64,000 bases of DNA. Origin: Pseudodesulfovibrio sp. zrk46. Its GTDB lineage: Bacteria > Desulfobacterota > Desulfovibrionia > Desulfovibrionales > Desulfovibrionaceae. The notes under the pieces are model-generated. The model had not been told where the DNA came from, searched no databases, and was given only the letters and a program-made list of their open reading frames with translations. The stretch is taken from NCBI RefSeq assembly GCF_012516435.1, contig NZ_CP051216.1, positions 2,684,001 through 2,748,000 of the forward strand, given 5' to 3'. Position numbers and translations under genes: made by a program. Shown one piece after another: positions 35,349 through 44,178 of the stretch; the stretch's first letter is position 1, and each line of letters begins with the position of its first letter.

Positions 35349-38300
35349 CTATTCCTTTTGTTCTTTCTTTCCGCGGACCTTGGAAGCCAAGCTCAAGATG
35401 GCTGTGTACAGAGAAGGTACAACGATGACACCGAGGATCGTGGCCGCGATCATGCCGCCGAACACCGAGGTGCCCAGGGCGTGGCGGCTGGCAGAGCCTG
35501 CGCCAGTGGCAACGACCAACGGGATGACGCCGAGGATGAAGGCGAAGGAGGTCATGAGAATGGGGCGGAAGCGCAGGTGTGCTGCTTCCAGTGCCGCATC
35601 CACATAGGACATGCCTTCCTTCTCGTGTTTCTCCTTGGCGAACTCAACAATGAGAATAGCGTTCTTGGCAGCCAGACCAATGAGCATGACCAGACCGATC
35701 TGCGCATACACGTTGTTGTCCAGTCCTCGCACCCATTGGGACGCCATGGCGCCGAAGATGCCGAGGGGGATACACAGGATGACCGCAAACGGGGTGGCCC
35801 ATGATTCATACTGAGCTGCCAGCACCAGGAATACCATGACGATAGCCAGGGCAAAGATCAGGCCTGTTTGGCTACCCGCTGTTTTTTCCTGATAGGCGAT
35901 ACCTGTCCACTCGTAGCCGAAGCCGGTGGGCAGGTTCTCTGCCGCAGCGCGTTCGATGGCTGCCATTGCCTGACCCGAGCTGACGCCGGGAGCAGGAGTG
36001 ACATTGACCTCGACAGTACGGAATACATTGTATCGCTGCACATACTCCGGACCGGTGATGCGTGAGGCTTCTCCGAGAGTGGAGAGCGGCACCATCTGGC
36101 CTTCGTTGGACCGCATGTAGAAGCGGCTCAAATCTTCGAGTTTGGTGCGGTAGTTGGACTCTGCCTGCGCCATGACGCGGAAGGTGCGGCCGTATTTGTT
36201 GAAGTCATTGATGTAGTAACCACCCAGATAGGTCTGCATGGTCTGGAATACTTCGTTGACGGGCACGCCCAGCTTTTTGACCTTGTCGCGGTCGATCTCC
36301 ACGTAATACTGCGGAACGTTTGCCGAGAAGGTGGTGAAGGTCGAGGCGACCTCCGGCAGCTTGTTCGCGGTTTCCATGAAGTGGTGGGCGATGGCGTCCA
36401 ACTCCTCAATGGTTCCACCTGTGCGGTCCTGCAGTTCAAATTGCAGACCGCCAGTGGAACTCAGACCGCGGATAGGCGGCGGGCCAAAGGCCATGACGAT
36501 GGCTTCCTGAATCCCCCAGAATGCCTTCTGGGCATTGCCCATGATCGCTTCCAGAGACAGCTCGGGTGACTCTCGCTCGGACCAGTCGTCCAGAATGACG
36601 AAGAGGGCAGAGCTGTAGGAAGAGTATGAACCGGTCAGCAGATTGAATCCGCCAAGGGAGACATAGCTGCGTACACCGGGAGCCTTGTCGAGGTAGTCTT
36701 CAACCTGTTTGATGACGGCATCCGACCGTTCAAGCGAGGCTGCTTCAGGCAGCATGCAGTTGACGATGAAGTAACCCTGATCCTCGTCAGGCACAAAGCC
36801 GGAAGGCAGGATCTTGAACAGGCCGCCACAACCGGCTGCGAAAATGGCTATGACCAGCAAACCCATGACAGAGCGGCGCACGAGAGCGGCCACGCCCTTG
36901 TTGTATCGCTTGGTCACGGCTTCGAATACATAGTTGAACTTGCCGAAGAACCAACCCAAGGGGCCTTTGATGGGCGTGTAAGGACGCAGCAGCAAGGCAC
37001 TGAGTGCCGGTGAGAGCGTCAATGCGTTGATGGATGAGATGAACACCGACACTGACAGGGTCAAGGCGAACTGTTTGTACAGCTGGCCCGTGATCCCACC
37101 CATGAATGCTACCGGCACGAACACCGCGATGAGCACCAGCGTGGACGCAATGACCGGTCCGGTTACTTCGTCCATGGCCTTTCTCGTGGCATCGCGTGGT
37201 GACAGCCCTTCTTCATCAATAATGCGCTGCGTCGCCTCAACAACAACGATGGCATCGTCAACAACGATACCAATGGCGAGGACAAGGCCGAATAGCGTCA
37301 ATGTGTTGATGGAGAAGTCGAGGACCGGGAACAGGGCAAAGGTACCAATCAGAGAAACGGGCACCGTGACCATGGGAATGATGGTTGTGCGCCAGTTTTG
37401 CAGGAAGATGAACACCACGAGGAACACGAGTATGAGTGCCTCGACAAGTGTATCCTGCACCTCGTCGATGGAGGAGGTGACGAACAGAGTGGTGTCGTAG
37501 GGGATCTGATATTTGATGCCGTCCGGGAAGTATGTGGACAATTCGTCCATGGTCTTGCGGACGTTGTCAGCAACGTCGAGGGCGTTGGCGCCGGGCAGCT
37601 GGTAGATCAGCAGCGAGGCGGTGTCCTGCCCTTTGAGGCGGGAGAAAGTGTAGTAGTTCTTGGAGCCGAGCTCGACACGGGCCACGTTTTCCACGCGGAC
37701 TGTGCTGCCGTCCTCATTGGCCTTGAGAATGATCTTGCCGAACTCATCAGGATCGGCGAGGCGGCCCTTGACGCGCACAGACATCTGGAACTGCTGTCCC
37801 ACAGGGGCGGGCGGCATGCCGATCTGGCCTGCCGGGGCCTGAATGTTCTGCTCCTGCACGGCACCGATAACGTCGGATACGGTCAGGCCGTAGCTCGCCA
37901 GTTTGTCGGGGTCGAGCCAGATGCGCATGCCGTAGTCCTTGTCACCGAACAGGGAAACATTACCAACGCCTTCAATACGGCGAAGCGCATCATACAGATT
38001 GATCTTGGCGTAGTTGTTCAGGAACAGAGAGTCGTATTGAGGCAGGTCGGATGTCAGGTTAATGATCAGAACGATGTCCGGGGACTGTTTCTGTACCGAG
38101 ACACCTGTGTTGCGGACTTCCTGCGGGAGCTGTGCTGTGGCGAGGTTGACGCGGTTCTGAACGTCAACGGTTGCCAGCTCGAGATCGCGCCCTAATTCGA
38201 AGGTCACGGACAGGGACATGGAGCCGTCGTTGGACGAAATGGAGGACATGTACATCATGTCCTGCGCACCGTTGACCTGCTCTTCAATGGGAGTAGCCAC

Positions 38301-38480
38301 GGATTCCATAACAGTCTGGGCATCGGCACCGGTGTAGGTGGCTCTAACGCTGACTGACGGCGGCGCGATTTCCGGATACTGGGCGATGGGGAGCGACAGG
38401 GCACTCAGAACACCGACCAATAGAATGATAATGGCCACAACCGATGCGAAGATCGGGCGGTCAATGAAGAATCTGACCAT
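35349..38480 (-). CDS. RND multidrug efflux permease, AcrB/MexB (HAE1) type
   Basis: Inner-membrane drug/proton antiporter of 1043 aa with the [17 protein letters not shown] start typical of HAE1 pumps. The TM4 relay is canonical ([12 protein letters not shown]) and TM10 has the Lys ([15 protein letters not shown]), unlike the first pump in this window. Periplasmic funnel motifs such as [20 protein letters not shown] are AcrB-like. It lies 3 bases downstream of its adaptor gene. No repressor or outer-membrane channel gene is adjacent. Confidence 0.95.
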   Translation of the reverse strand: MVRFFIDRPIFASVVAIIILLVGVLSALSLPIAQYPEIAPPSVSVRATYTGADAQTVMESVATPIEEQVNGAQDMMYMSSISSNDGSMSLSVTFELGRDLELATVDVQNRVNLATAQLPQEVRNTGVSVQKQSPDIVLIINLTSDLPQYDSLFLNNYAKINLYDALRRIEGVGNVSLFGDKDYGMRIWLDPDKLASYGLTVSDVIGAVQEQNIQAPAGQIGMPPAPVGQQFQMSVRVKGRLADPDEFGKIILKANEDGSTVRVENVARVELGSKNYYTFSRLKGQDTASLLIYQLPGANALDVADNVRKTMDELSTYFPDGIKYQIPYDTTLFVTSSIDEVQDTLVEALILVFLVVFIFLQNWRTTIIPMVTVPVSLIGTFALFPVLDFSINTLTLFGLVLAIGIVVDDAIVVVEATQRIIDEEGLSPRDATRKAMDEVTGPVIASTLVLIAVFVPVAFMGGITGQLYKQFALTLSVSVFISSINALTLSPALSALLLRPYTPIKGPLGWFFGKFNYVFEAVTKRYNKGVAALVRRSVMGLLVIAIFAAGCGGLFKILPSGFVPDEDQGYFIVNCMLPEAASLERSDAVIKQVEDYLDKAPGVRSYVSLGGFNLLTGSYSSYSSALFVILDDWSERESPELSLEAIMGNAQKAFWGIQEAIVMAFGPPPIRGLSSTGGLQFELQDRTGGTIEELDAIAHHFMETANKLPEVASTFTTFSANVPQYYVEIDRDKVKKLGVPVNEVFQTMQTYLGGYYINDFNKYGRTFRVMAQAESNYRTKLEDLSRFYMRSNEGQMVPLSTLGEASRITGPEYVQRYNVFRTVEVNVTPAPGVSSGQAMAAIERAAAENLPTGFGYEWTGIAYQEKTAGSQTGLIFALAIVMVFLVLAAQYESWATPFAVILCIPLGIFGAMASQWVRGLDNNVYAQIGLVMLIGLAAKNAILIVEFAKEKHEKEGMSYVDAALEAAHLRFRPILMTSFAFILGVIPLVVATGAGSASRHALGTSVFGGMIAATILGVIVVPSLYTAILSLASKVRGKKEQKE

Positions 38481-38483
38481 GGC

Positions 38484-39683
38484 TTAGTTTTCCTTTTGTT
38501 CAGTATCCTGAGGATTGCCCATGGAAGCTGCTTCGTTTTGGGGCGTATCCATGGGAACCACGATAGGCTTGATCTCCATACCGGGACGTACACGGCGAAT
38601 GCCGTCGATGATGACGGTGTCGCCGGCGTTGAGGCCTTCAGTCACTACAACCATGTTGTCCGCTTCAAAGCCGATCTTGATGGGCTGGTTAACGACCTTG
38701 CCGTCGTCGCCTACTTTATAGATGGACTTCATACCCTGAGTATCCTGAACACCGCGGGTCGGGACGACTACAGCGTCCTTGAGGCTCTCGATGAGGACGC
38801 GGACCTTGCCGTACTGGCCGGGACGGAGCAGGCCGTCAGGGTTCGGGAAAGAAACGCGGATGCCGAGGGTACCGGTCTGAGGATCGACAGCGCGGTCGAT
38901 CATGCTGAACGATCCGTTGACATCGTACTTGCTGCCATCGGCCAGAATGAGTTCAATTTCCTTTTCGCGGGTTTCCTGCATTTCAGGATTACGGCGGGCG
39001 CGGATATAGTCGCTTTCAGGAATGCTGAAAGAAACGTAGACGGGGTCCACGGTGGAGACAGTGGCGAGCAGGGTGTTTTCGCCCTGACCAACGAGGTTGC
39101 CGAGGTCCACTTTCACGCGGCCAATGATGCCGTCGATGGGAGAGTAAATCTTGGTGTAGCCGAGCTGAATACGGGCGTTCTCGACCTGAGCAGCGTTGTC
39201 GCGGACCTGAGCTTTGTAGGTCGCCAGAGAGGTCTGGTAGCTTTCGAATTCTTCGCGGCTGACCACGCCGTCATCATAGAGCTTCTTGAATCGTTCGTAG
39301 TCCTTCTTGGCTTTTGCCAACAAGGCCTGATTGTATTCGAGTCCGGATTCGGCCTGATTGAGATCTTCCTGAAAGGACTTGGGGTCGATGACAAAGAGCA
39401 GGTCGCCCTTATTGACCTTGCGGCCTTCATCGAATCTTTTCTCCAGCAGGAAGCCGGCAACGCGAGCGCGAACATCCACGGATTCAACCGCGCTGATCGT
39501 GCCTACGAATTCACCCCAATAGGGCATGTCCTTTTTGGCGGCCTTCATCACTTTCATGGGTACAGGACCCTGTGTCTTTGCAGCTTCCTTTTGATCCTCT
39601 CCGAAACATCCGGGGAGAATAAGAAAGACAGTTGCAAGAAGGCAAAGTGGTAACACCTTGATATTGAACTCTTTTTTAAACAT
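38484..39683 (-). CDS. RND periplasmic adaptor, AcrA-like lipoprotein
   Basis: Adaptor of 399 aa for the adjacent AcrB-type pump. The start MFKKEFNIKVL at 39683 has AAAGG 8 bases upstream; a frame start 15 codons earlier lacks a ribosome site. The lipobox LILPGC gives an acylated Cys. The alpha-hairpin at about residues 95-160 and the paired lipoyl motifs (VRARVAGFLLEKRFDEG and YTKIYSPIDGIIGRV) are clear. First gene of the minus-strand efflux operon. Confidence 0.93.
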   Translation of the reverse strand: MFKKEFNIKVLPLCLLATVFLILPGCFGEDQKEAAKTQGPVPMKVMKAAKKDMPYWGEFVGTISAVESVDVRARVAGFLLEKRFDEGRKVNKGDLLFVIDPKSFQEDLNQAESGLEYNQALLAKAKKDYERFKKLYDDGVVSREEFESYQTSLATYKAQVRDNAAQVENARIQLGYTKIYSPIDGIIGRVKVDLGNLVGQGENTLLATVSTVDPVYVSFSIPESDYIRARRNPEMQETREKEIELILADGSKYDVNGSFSMIDRAVDPQTGTLGIRVSFPNPDGLLRPGQYGKVRVLIESLKDAVVVPTRGVQDTQGMKSIYKVGDDGKVVNQPIKIGFEADNMVVVTEGLNAGDTVIIDGIRRVRPGMEIKPIVVPMDTPQNEAASMGNPQDTEQKEN

Positions 39684-39729
39684 AAGACAGGCCTTTGAGA
39701 TTGCGTTGGGGTCAGTGACATTCACCATA

Positions 39730-39737
39730 ACTTAAGT
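39730..39737. promoter_or_regulatory. ACTTAAGT palindrome, adaptor side
   Basis: Perfect 8-base palindrome 46 bases upstream of the adaptor start. On the minus strand it is part of TTACTTAAGTT, which recurs on the plus strand at 39874-39884 in the same intergenic region. Possible operator. Confidence 0.3.
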
Positions 39738-39851
39738 AACTACGCATAGTAATCAGAAAGCAGGTAGATTTTCAAACAATAATATTAAGGTTAAGAAATA
39801 TATATAACGTCGATCGGGTATGCGAAGTGTGACGAGAATGACGCTGAAATG

Positions 39852-39880
39852 TTGACTCCGAATCCTCCAGACCTTACTTA
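39852..39880 (+). promoter_or_regulatory. Candidate sigma70-type promoter for the DUF1844-argC genes
   Basis: TTGACT (39852-39857), a 17-base spacer and TACTTA (39875-39880). The -10 match is weak. The -10 box would overlap the second ACTTAAGT palindrome (39876-39883), which would suit repression. Confidence 0.3.
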
Positions 39881-39883
39881 AGT
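39876..39883. promoter_or_regulatory. ACTTAAGT palindrome, DUF1844 side
   Basis: Second perfect copy of the 8-base palindrome, 146 bases from the first and overlapping the candidate -10 box of the plus-strand genes. Confidence 0.3.
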
Positions 39884-39921
39884 TGCCAACAGATTTAACG
39901 CATTTCACCGCGGAGGCGAAG

Positions 39922-40209
39922 ATGGCTGACAAGACGTGCAAAGAGAACCCCATGAAGGGCGTTCCCCTGGATATCAATTTCTCCACCTTCATCTATTCCC
40001 TGTCCTCGTCGGCCATGGTCGCCCTTGGCGAGGCAGCCGATCCTACCACCGGCAAGGTGGAGTTCCAGCCCCAGATGGCCAAACACACCATCGACGTGCT
40101 TGGCATGCTCAAGAACAAGTTTGAAAACGGGTTGGACGAGGACGAGAAGAAGCTGCTGTGCGAGATCGTATACAATCTCCGCATGGCTTACGTGAATAAG
40201 TCCAAATAA
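39922..40209 (+). CDS. DUF1844-family small protein
   Basis: Cytoplasmic protein of 95 aa. The core PLDINFSTFIYSLSSSAMVALGEA and the later QPQMAKHTIDVLGMLKNKFENGL are typical of DUF1844 proteins found in deltaproteobacteria; no function is established. The ATG at 39922 has GGAGGCG upstream; an in-frame ATG 13 codons earlier has none. argC follows after 49 bases without a terminator, so they are probably co-transcribed. Confidence 0.8.
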   Translation: MADKTCKENPMKGVPLDINFSTFIYSLSSSAMVALGEAADPTTGKVEFQPQMAKHTIDVLGMLKNKFENGLDEDEKKLLCEIVYNLRMAYVNKSK

Positions 40210-40258
40210 CGCAGGCGGCTCATGTAGCCGGTTGCGGAAACAAAGAGAGAGTTTCTAC

Positions 40259-41314
40259 ATGTCCCATACCATCAAGGCGGGTCTGGTCGGCGTTACCGGC
40301 TACACCGGCATGGAACTGGCCCGTCTCATGACGCATCATTCCTCCATGGAACTGGTGCGGGCCACCTCCCGTTCCGAAGCGGGCAAGACGCTGGCTGACA
40401 TTTATCCCTTCCTGAACCGGCTGCCCCTTGGCGAATTGGTAATCACTCAGCCTGATCCGGCAGATCTCGCTGCCGAATGTGATGTGGTCTTTCTGGCCGT
40501 GCCGCACAAGACCGCCATGGAGATCGCCGCTGCCCTGTTGGAAGAGGGCGTGAAAGTGGTGGACCTGTCTGCCGACTTCCGTATTAACGATAAGGCTACC
40601 TACGAACAATGGTATGCCACCGAGCACACCAAGGCCGATCTCCTGTCCGAAGCCGTGTATGGTCTGCCGGAGCTTTACCTTGATCAGATCATGGGGGCGC
40701 GCCTGATCGCCAACCCCGGTTGTTATCCCACTTCCGCAATTCTCGGGCTGACTCCGGCCCTCGCCAATAATTTGGTTGAGACCGAGAACATTGTCATTGA
40801 TTCCAAGTCCGGTGCTTCCGGAGCTGGGCGTGGTGCCAATGTCGGTACACTCTTCTGCGAAGTGCATGACTCTTTCCGCGCTTATGGGCTGCCTACTCAC
40901 CGTCATACTCCGGAGATTGAGCAGGAAATTTCCAAGGTGGCGGGTGAAGACATTACCGTGTCTTTCAACACGCACCTTCTGCCCATTGATCGTGGAATTC
41001 TCTCCACCATCTACACCAAGCTCAAGGGCGAGAAGACCCTTGACGAGGTGCATGAGCTTTACGCCGATTTCTACTCTGACAAGCCCATGGTGCGCGTGCT
41101 GCCCAAGGGCCAGTTGCCAGAAACCCGTTTTGTGCGCGGTACCGTTTTTTGCGACATCGGACTGGTCATCGATCCCCGCACCGGTCGTCTGATTATTCTG
41201 TCCGCTATCGATAACCTGTGTCGTGGCGCATCCGGGCAGGCCCTCATGAATGCCAACCTCATTTGTGGTCTCGACATCGACGAAGGATTGCCCATGGCTC
41301 CGGTCATGCCGTAA
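40259..41314 (+). CDS. argC: N-acetyl-gamma-glutamyl-phosphate reductase
   Basis: Protein of 351 aa that reduces N-acetylglutamyl phosphate with NADPH in arginine synthesis. It has the N-terminal GVTGYTGMELARL nucleotide-binding loop, the catalytic Cys in NPGCYPTSA (about residue 155) and the His-rich PTHRHTPEIEQE. AGAGAG lies 7 bases before the ATG. No other arg gene is in the window, so arginine genes are dispersed. Confidence 0.96.
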   Translation: MSHTIKAGLVGVTGYTGMELARLMTHHSSMELVRATSRSEAGKTLADIYPFLNRLPLGELVITQPDPADLAAECDVVFLAVPHKTAMEIAAALLEEGVKVVDLSADFRINDKATYEQWYATEHTKADLLSEAVYGLPELYLDQIMGARLIANPGCYPTSAILGLTPALANNLVETENIVIDSKSGASGAGRGANVGTLFCEVHDSFRAYGLPTHRHTPEIEQEISKVAGEDITVSFNTHLLPIDRGILSTIYTKLKGEKTLDEVHELYADFYSDKPMVRVLPKGQLPETRFVRGTVFCDIGLVIDPRTGRLIILSAIDNLCRGASGQALMNANLICGLDIDEGLPMAPVMP

Positions 41315-41338
41315 TCGCAGATCGGATATATAGATAGT

Positions 41339-41378
41339 AATGGCCCCGGAAGCATGTGCTTCCGGGGCCATTTTTTGG
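41339..41378. terminator. Strong terminator between argC and a convergent gene
   Basis: AATGGCCCCGGAAGCA pairs perfectly with TGCTTCCGGGGCCATT around a 2-base centre, followed by T residues on the plus strand. Confidence 0.88.
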
Positions 41379-41397
41379 GTGTGGTTTACGTTGTCTT

Positions 41398-42588
41398 CTA
41401 GGCCTTTCGCAAGGTGTGAAGCGTGATTTCAGGCTTGGTTCCCAGGCGCATGGGCGGGCCCCAATAGCCGGTACCGACACTGACATAGATGAGCGTCTTC
41501 TCGTGTAGATGGAGCCCCTTCACATAAGGCTGGAAGAGGTCGATGGCCCATGTCCATGGGGCGAACTGGCCGCCGTGAGTGTGTCCTGAGAGTTGGATGT
41601 CGAATCCGACGTTGCTGGCCGCATAGATGGACTTGGGCTGGTGGGCCAGTAGGATGGATACATCGTGGTCCGGTGCGTTGGCCATGGCCTGCTTGGGGGA
41701 TGAAGCGTGTTCCGGAACAAGGCGGTCGGCGCGGTAGTCGGTGACACCAGCCAGAAGGAGGCGGCCATTGCCAGTGTCGATGAGGGTGTTCTCGTTGAGG
41801 AGTGGGCGCATGCCGAGGCGATTGGCCTCTCCTATCCATTCGTGGACGCCGGAATAGTATTCATGGTTGCCGGTACACATGAACACGCCGTGGGGCGCGG
41901 ATAAATCGCCAAAGGGGCGGACTGCGCCATTGAGGGATGCAACGCTTCCATCCACCATGTCACCTGTATGGACGATCAGGTCGGGAGACAGGGAGTTGAT
42001 CTCATCAACCACCTGCTGCACCCAGGCCCCGCGAATGGTCGGCCCTACATGGGTGTCCGTGATCTGCGCAATGGTGAACCCTTCGAGTCCTTCCGGCAGG
42101 TCGATGACCGGCAGGTCGTTGTGAACGACTTCCGGCTTGCGGCGGGCACCATAGACTGCATATCCGGAAAGAGGCAGGGCGGCTGTCATTATTACGCCGT
42201 TGGTGGCGTTGAGCATGAAGCGTCGACGTTCCCTGTTCGGCTTGATGAAGTAGGGGCGCTTGCTCCGGCGTACGAAAAGCTTTGTCAAAGTACTCATGAT
42301 GCCTTGGAACAGGATTGGCACATCTCGTAACAGCATAAGCACTACGATAAACGAGACCAGACCGAGGAAAGTGAAGCCTGCCCAGTCGAACACCTGGAGC
42401 AGAGTATCCGTACGGTCACCGCGCCAAAGATACCATGAAAGACGCTGGGCAAAGAGCAGCGTAATGACCAACAGCCATGACGCTACCTTCCACTTTCGCG
42501 CGAGCGGTGCGGGATTGATGAGCCGCAACCCGAGGTACAAAGTCAGAAAGGTTGCGACGGATAATACTATAATAAGCCACATGATCAT
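41398..42588 (-). CDS. Membrane-anchored metallophosphoesterase (YkuE-like)
   Basis: Protein of 396 aa. Three or four N-terminal membrane helices (about residues 1-95) and a further hydrophobic stretch near residue 130 precede a calcineurin-like phosphoesterase domain (about 160-390). Metal-binding motifs are complete: ITDTHVG, HTGDMVDG, GNHEYY, LLAHQPKS and SGHTHGGQ. An Arg-rich NRERRRFMLNATNG before the hydrophobic stretch resembles a twin-Arg-like region. Family members act on phospholipid head groups or nucleotides at the membrane; the substrate here is unknown. Confidence 0.88.
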   Translation of the reverse strand: MIMWLIIVLSVATFLTLYLGLRLINPAPLARKWKVASWLLVITLLFAQRLSWYLWRGDRTDTLLQVFDWAGFTFLGLVSFIVVLMLLRDVPILFQGIMSTLTKLFVRRSKRPYFIKPNRERRRFMLNATNGVIMTAALPLSGYAVYGARRKPEVVHNDLPVIDLPEGLEGFTIAQITDTHVGPTIRGAWVQQVVDEINSLSPDLIVHTGDMVDGSVASLNGAVRPFGDLSAPHGVFMCTGNHEYYSGVHEWIGEANRLGMRPLLNENTLIDTGNGRLLLAGVTDYRADRLVPEHASSPKQAMANAPDHDVSILLAHQPKSIYAASNVGFDIQLSGHTHGGQFAPWTWAIDLFQPYVKGLHLHEKTLIYVSVGTGYWGPPMRLGTKPEITLHTLRKA

Positions 42589-43030
42589 TCTCGTGGTTTC
42601 TCCGTTATACTTTCCTTATGAAATGGGGCTTAAACGATTGATTGTCAAATGTGTGCGATTTTGCGCAACCGTTGCTGTGCTTTAGTTTGCCCCGACATGC
42701 TTAAAGGTGGCGATTGAGATCGATCCTTTTCACAAACCAGTACGGCTTCGCTGTCGCTTTAAATGCACGTGGGTTCGATTGGATATCGGGATAAGAAATG
42801 ACAGTGAAGGGAGCTGGTGTAGATGATTTTGGTCATCAAGAGGATAGTCGAGAGCGGGAAAGGTAACTTTTTTGTGTGTTGCTTTTTTACGATTATGAAA
42901 CGGCAAGAGTCATGCCAATATTCCTTCTGAAAAAGGTCCTGATTCGGGGTTGACACCGGGCAGGCTTAGAGCCTCATGGGCTACCCCGAAGCCGGGAGAT
43001 TTTCACGTTTTTAATGTTCGTTTTTCTGTG

Positions 43031-43107
43031 GAAAGCGTCCAAAAAATGATTCCCAAGCGAGAGGCCTTGTGCTAGTTCAGTTTAATCATTTGGCGACGCT
43101 TTTTTCC
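43031..43107 (+). terminator. Terminator-like long hairpin upstream of nrdG
   Basis: GAAAGCGTC (43031-43039) and ATGATT (43046-43051) pair with AATCAT (43084-43089) and GACGCTTTTTTC (43095-43106). The arms enclose a 32-base loop and a T-run follows. No gene precedes it on this strand, so it may end a small RNA or act as an attenuator. Confidence 0.4.
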
Positions 43108-43162
43108 TAAATCGCCACCCTCCATATCTGTCGAAAACGAATCCCGCTAGAATTGAAAAATA

Positions 43163-43189
43163 TTTTTTCTAAACTAGTTTTAGAAAAAA
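43163..43189. promoter_or_regulatory. 27-base AT-rich inverted repeat upstream of nrdG
   Basis: TTTTTTCTAAA and TTTAGAAAAAA are perfect 11-base arms around CTAGT. It lies about 305 bases upstream of nrdG and looks like an operator for a dimeric regulator. It does not match NrdR, Fnr or Rex consensus sites as I know them. Confidence 0.45.
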
Positions 43190-43360
43190 GTTAGATATTA
43201 TGGTGTTTACGTACGTAGTACAAATGTGGAAAACTTTTCCTCAGTTTTTATAATCGCTGATAATCGGCGAATACGACTGTAAATAGCCTGATTAACCAAA
43301 TAATTTTTGAATCCCCCCTGTACAAAAAACTGATCTTAATATAAATCTAGAAACACGTTT

Positions 43361-43471
43361 CGGCTACTTCCAACTGTGCAAATGGAAGTCCGAAAAAGAC
43401 CGGTTGGACCGCACTTCGGGGGAAGTTCAAGGCGGAAGGCCGGTTACGCTTCAACGCGGTAATCAAGCCGC
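43361..43471 (+). ncRNA. Candidate structured 5' leader of nrdG
   Basis: Three successive hairpins can form. (i) CGG-ct-ACTTCCA (43361-43372) pairs with TGGAAGT-CCG (43383-43392). (ii) In a nested stem, ACCGG (43399-43403) pairs with CCGGT (43440-43444), CCGC (43409-43412) with GCGG (43432-43435), and ACTTC (43413-43417) with GAAGT (43422-43426) around GGGG. (iii) GCGG (43456-43459) pairs with CCGC (43468-43471). The GGGAG ribosome site starts 9 bases later. It matches no riboswitch class that I can recognise. Confidence 0.4.
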
Positions 43472-43494
43472 ATCCGTAAAGGGAGAATGAAAGG

Positions 43495-44178
43495 ATGAAT
43501 GAGCCCGCAGGGGTCTGGAACTATGTGCGCGGTTTTGAGAACATGAGCCTATGCGATTGGCCTGGCCGCACCACATGCATCATCTTTCTGGGAGGCTGCA
43601 ACCTGCACTGCCCGACCTGTCACAATGCTGACCTGGCTTGGGACATGCAATCGCTGCCCGTCATCGATCAAAACCGTATAAAAGCATACCTGCGTGATCG
43701 AGCCGGCTGGCTCGACGGGGTCACTGTGACCGGCGGCGAGCCGACAATGGTGCCGGGCGTAGGGGAGTTGCTCTTCGAGATCCGTAAGTCCGGTCTGCCG
43801 GTCAAAATGGACACCAACGGCATGCGCCCCGAGGTGGTCAAGGATCTCCTTCAGTATAAGCTGGTGGATACGTTTGCCGTGGATGTGAAAGGTCCGTACG
43901 CAAAGTATCCCGCTCTCACCGGACACGCCGTTTCCGAAATCGCGGCCAAAGCCAACCTCGAACGTATCTTCGAGATGGCCAAAGCCAAACCCGAGGCCTT
44001 CTACTTCCGCACCACCCGGGTGCCTGGTCTCACCGATGCCGATATCGAAACGGCTCAGAGCTATCTGCCGCTCGAATATGAACTGAAAATTCAAAAGTAT
44101 GTGCCCCCAAGGAGGACGCAGCAGCATGCCCAGCCAGATAATGAAAAGAGACGGGCGGTTGGAGACGTGGTCAACTGA
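43495..44178 (+). CDS. nrdG: Anaerobic ribonucleotide reductase activating protein
   Basis: Radical SAM enzyme of 227 aa that installs the glycyl radical on NrdD. The cluster motif CNLHCPTC (CX3CX2C, about residue 34) and the TVTGGEPTMVPG SAM-binding loop are present. It resembles the stand-alone NrdG-type activases with a FENMSLCDWPG N-terminus. GGGAG lies 8 bases before the ATG. It precedes nrdD, and the last 53 bases overlap the nrdD start in another frame. Confidence 0.92.
   Translation: MNEPAGVWNYVRGFENMSLCDWPGRTTCIIFLGGCNLHCPTCHNADLAWDMQSLPVIDQNRIKAYLRDRAGWLDGVTVTGGEPTMVPGVGELLFEIRKSGLPVKMDTNGMRPEVVKDLLQYKLVDTFAVDVKGPYAKYPALTGHAVSEIAAKANLERIFEMAKAKPEAFYFRTTRVPGLTDADIETAQSYLPLEYELKIQKYVPPRRTQQHAQPDNEKRRAVGDVVN

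Larger units (their letters stand above)
42589..43494. other. 906-base non-coding region upstream of nrdG
   Basis: No gene on either strand. The first half is featureless apart from the promoter of the minus-strand phosphoesterase that it must hold. From 43030 it contains a long hairpin with a T-run, a 27-base AT-rich inverted repeat and a run of hairpins just before nrdG, each listed separately. The size is unusual for this gene-dense window. Confidence 0.6.

Noticed and set aside
43361-43471. Cobalamin riboswitch before the ribonucleotide reductase genes
   Set aside because: No B12-box sequence is present, and class III reductase does not use cobalamin; it is left as an unclassified leader.
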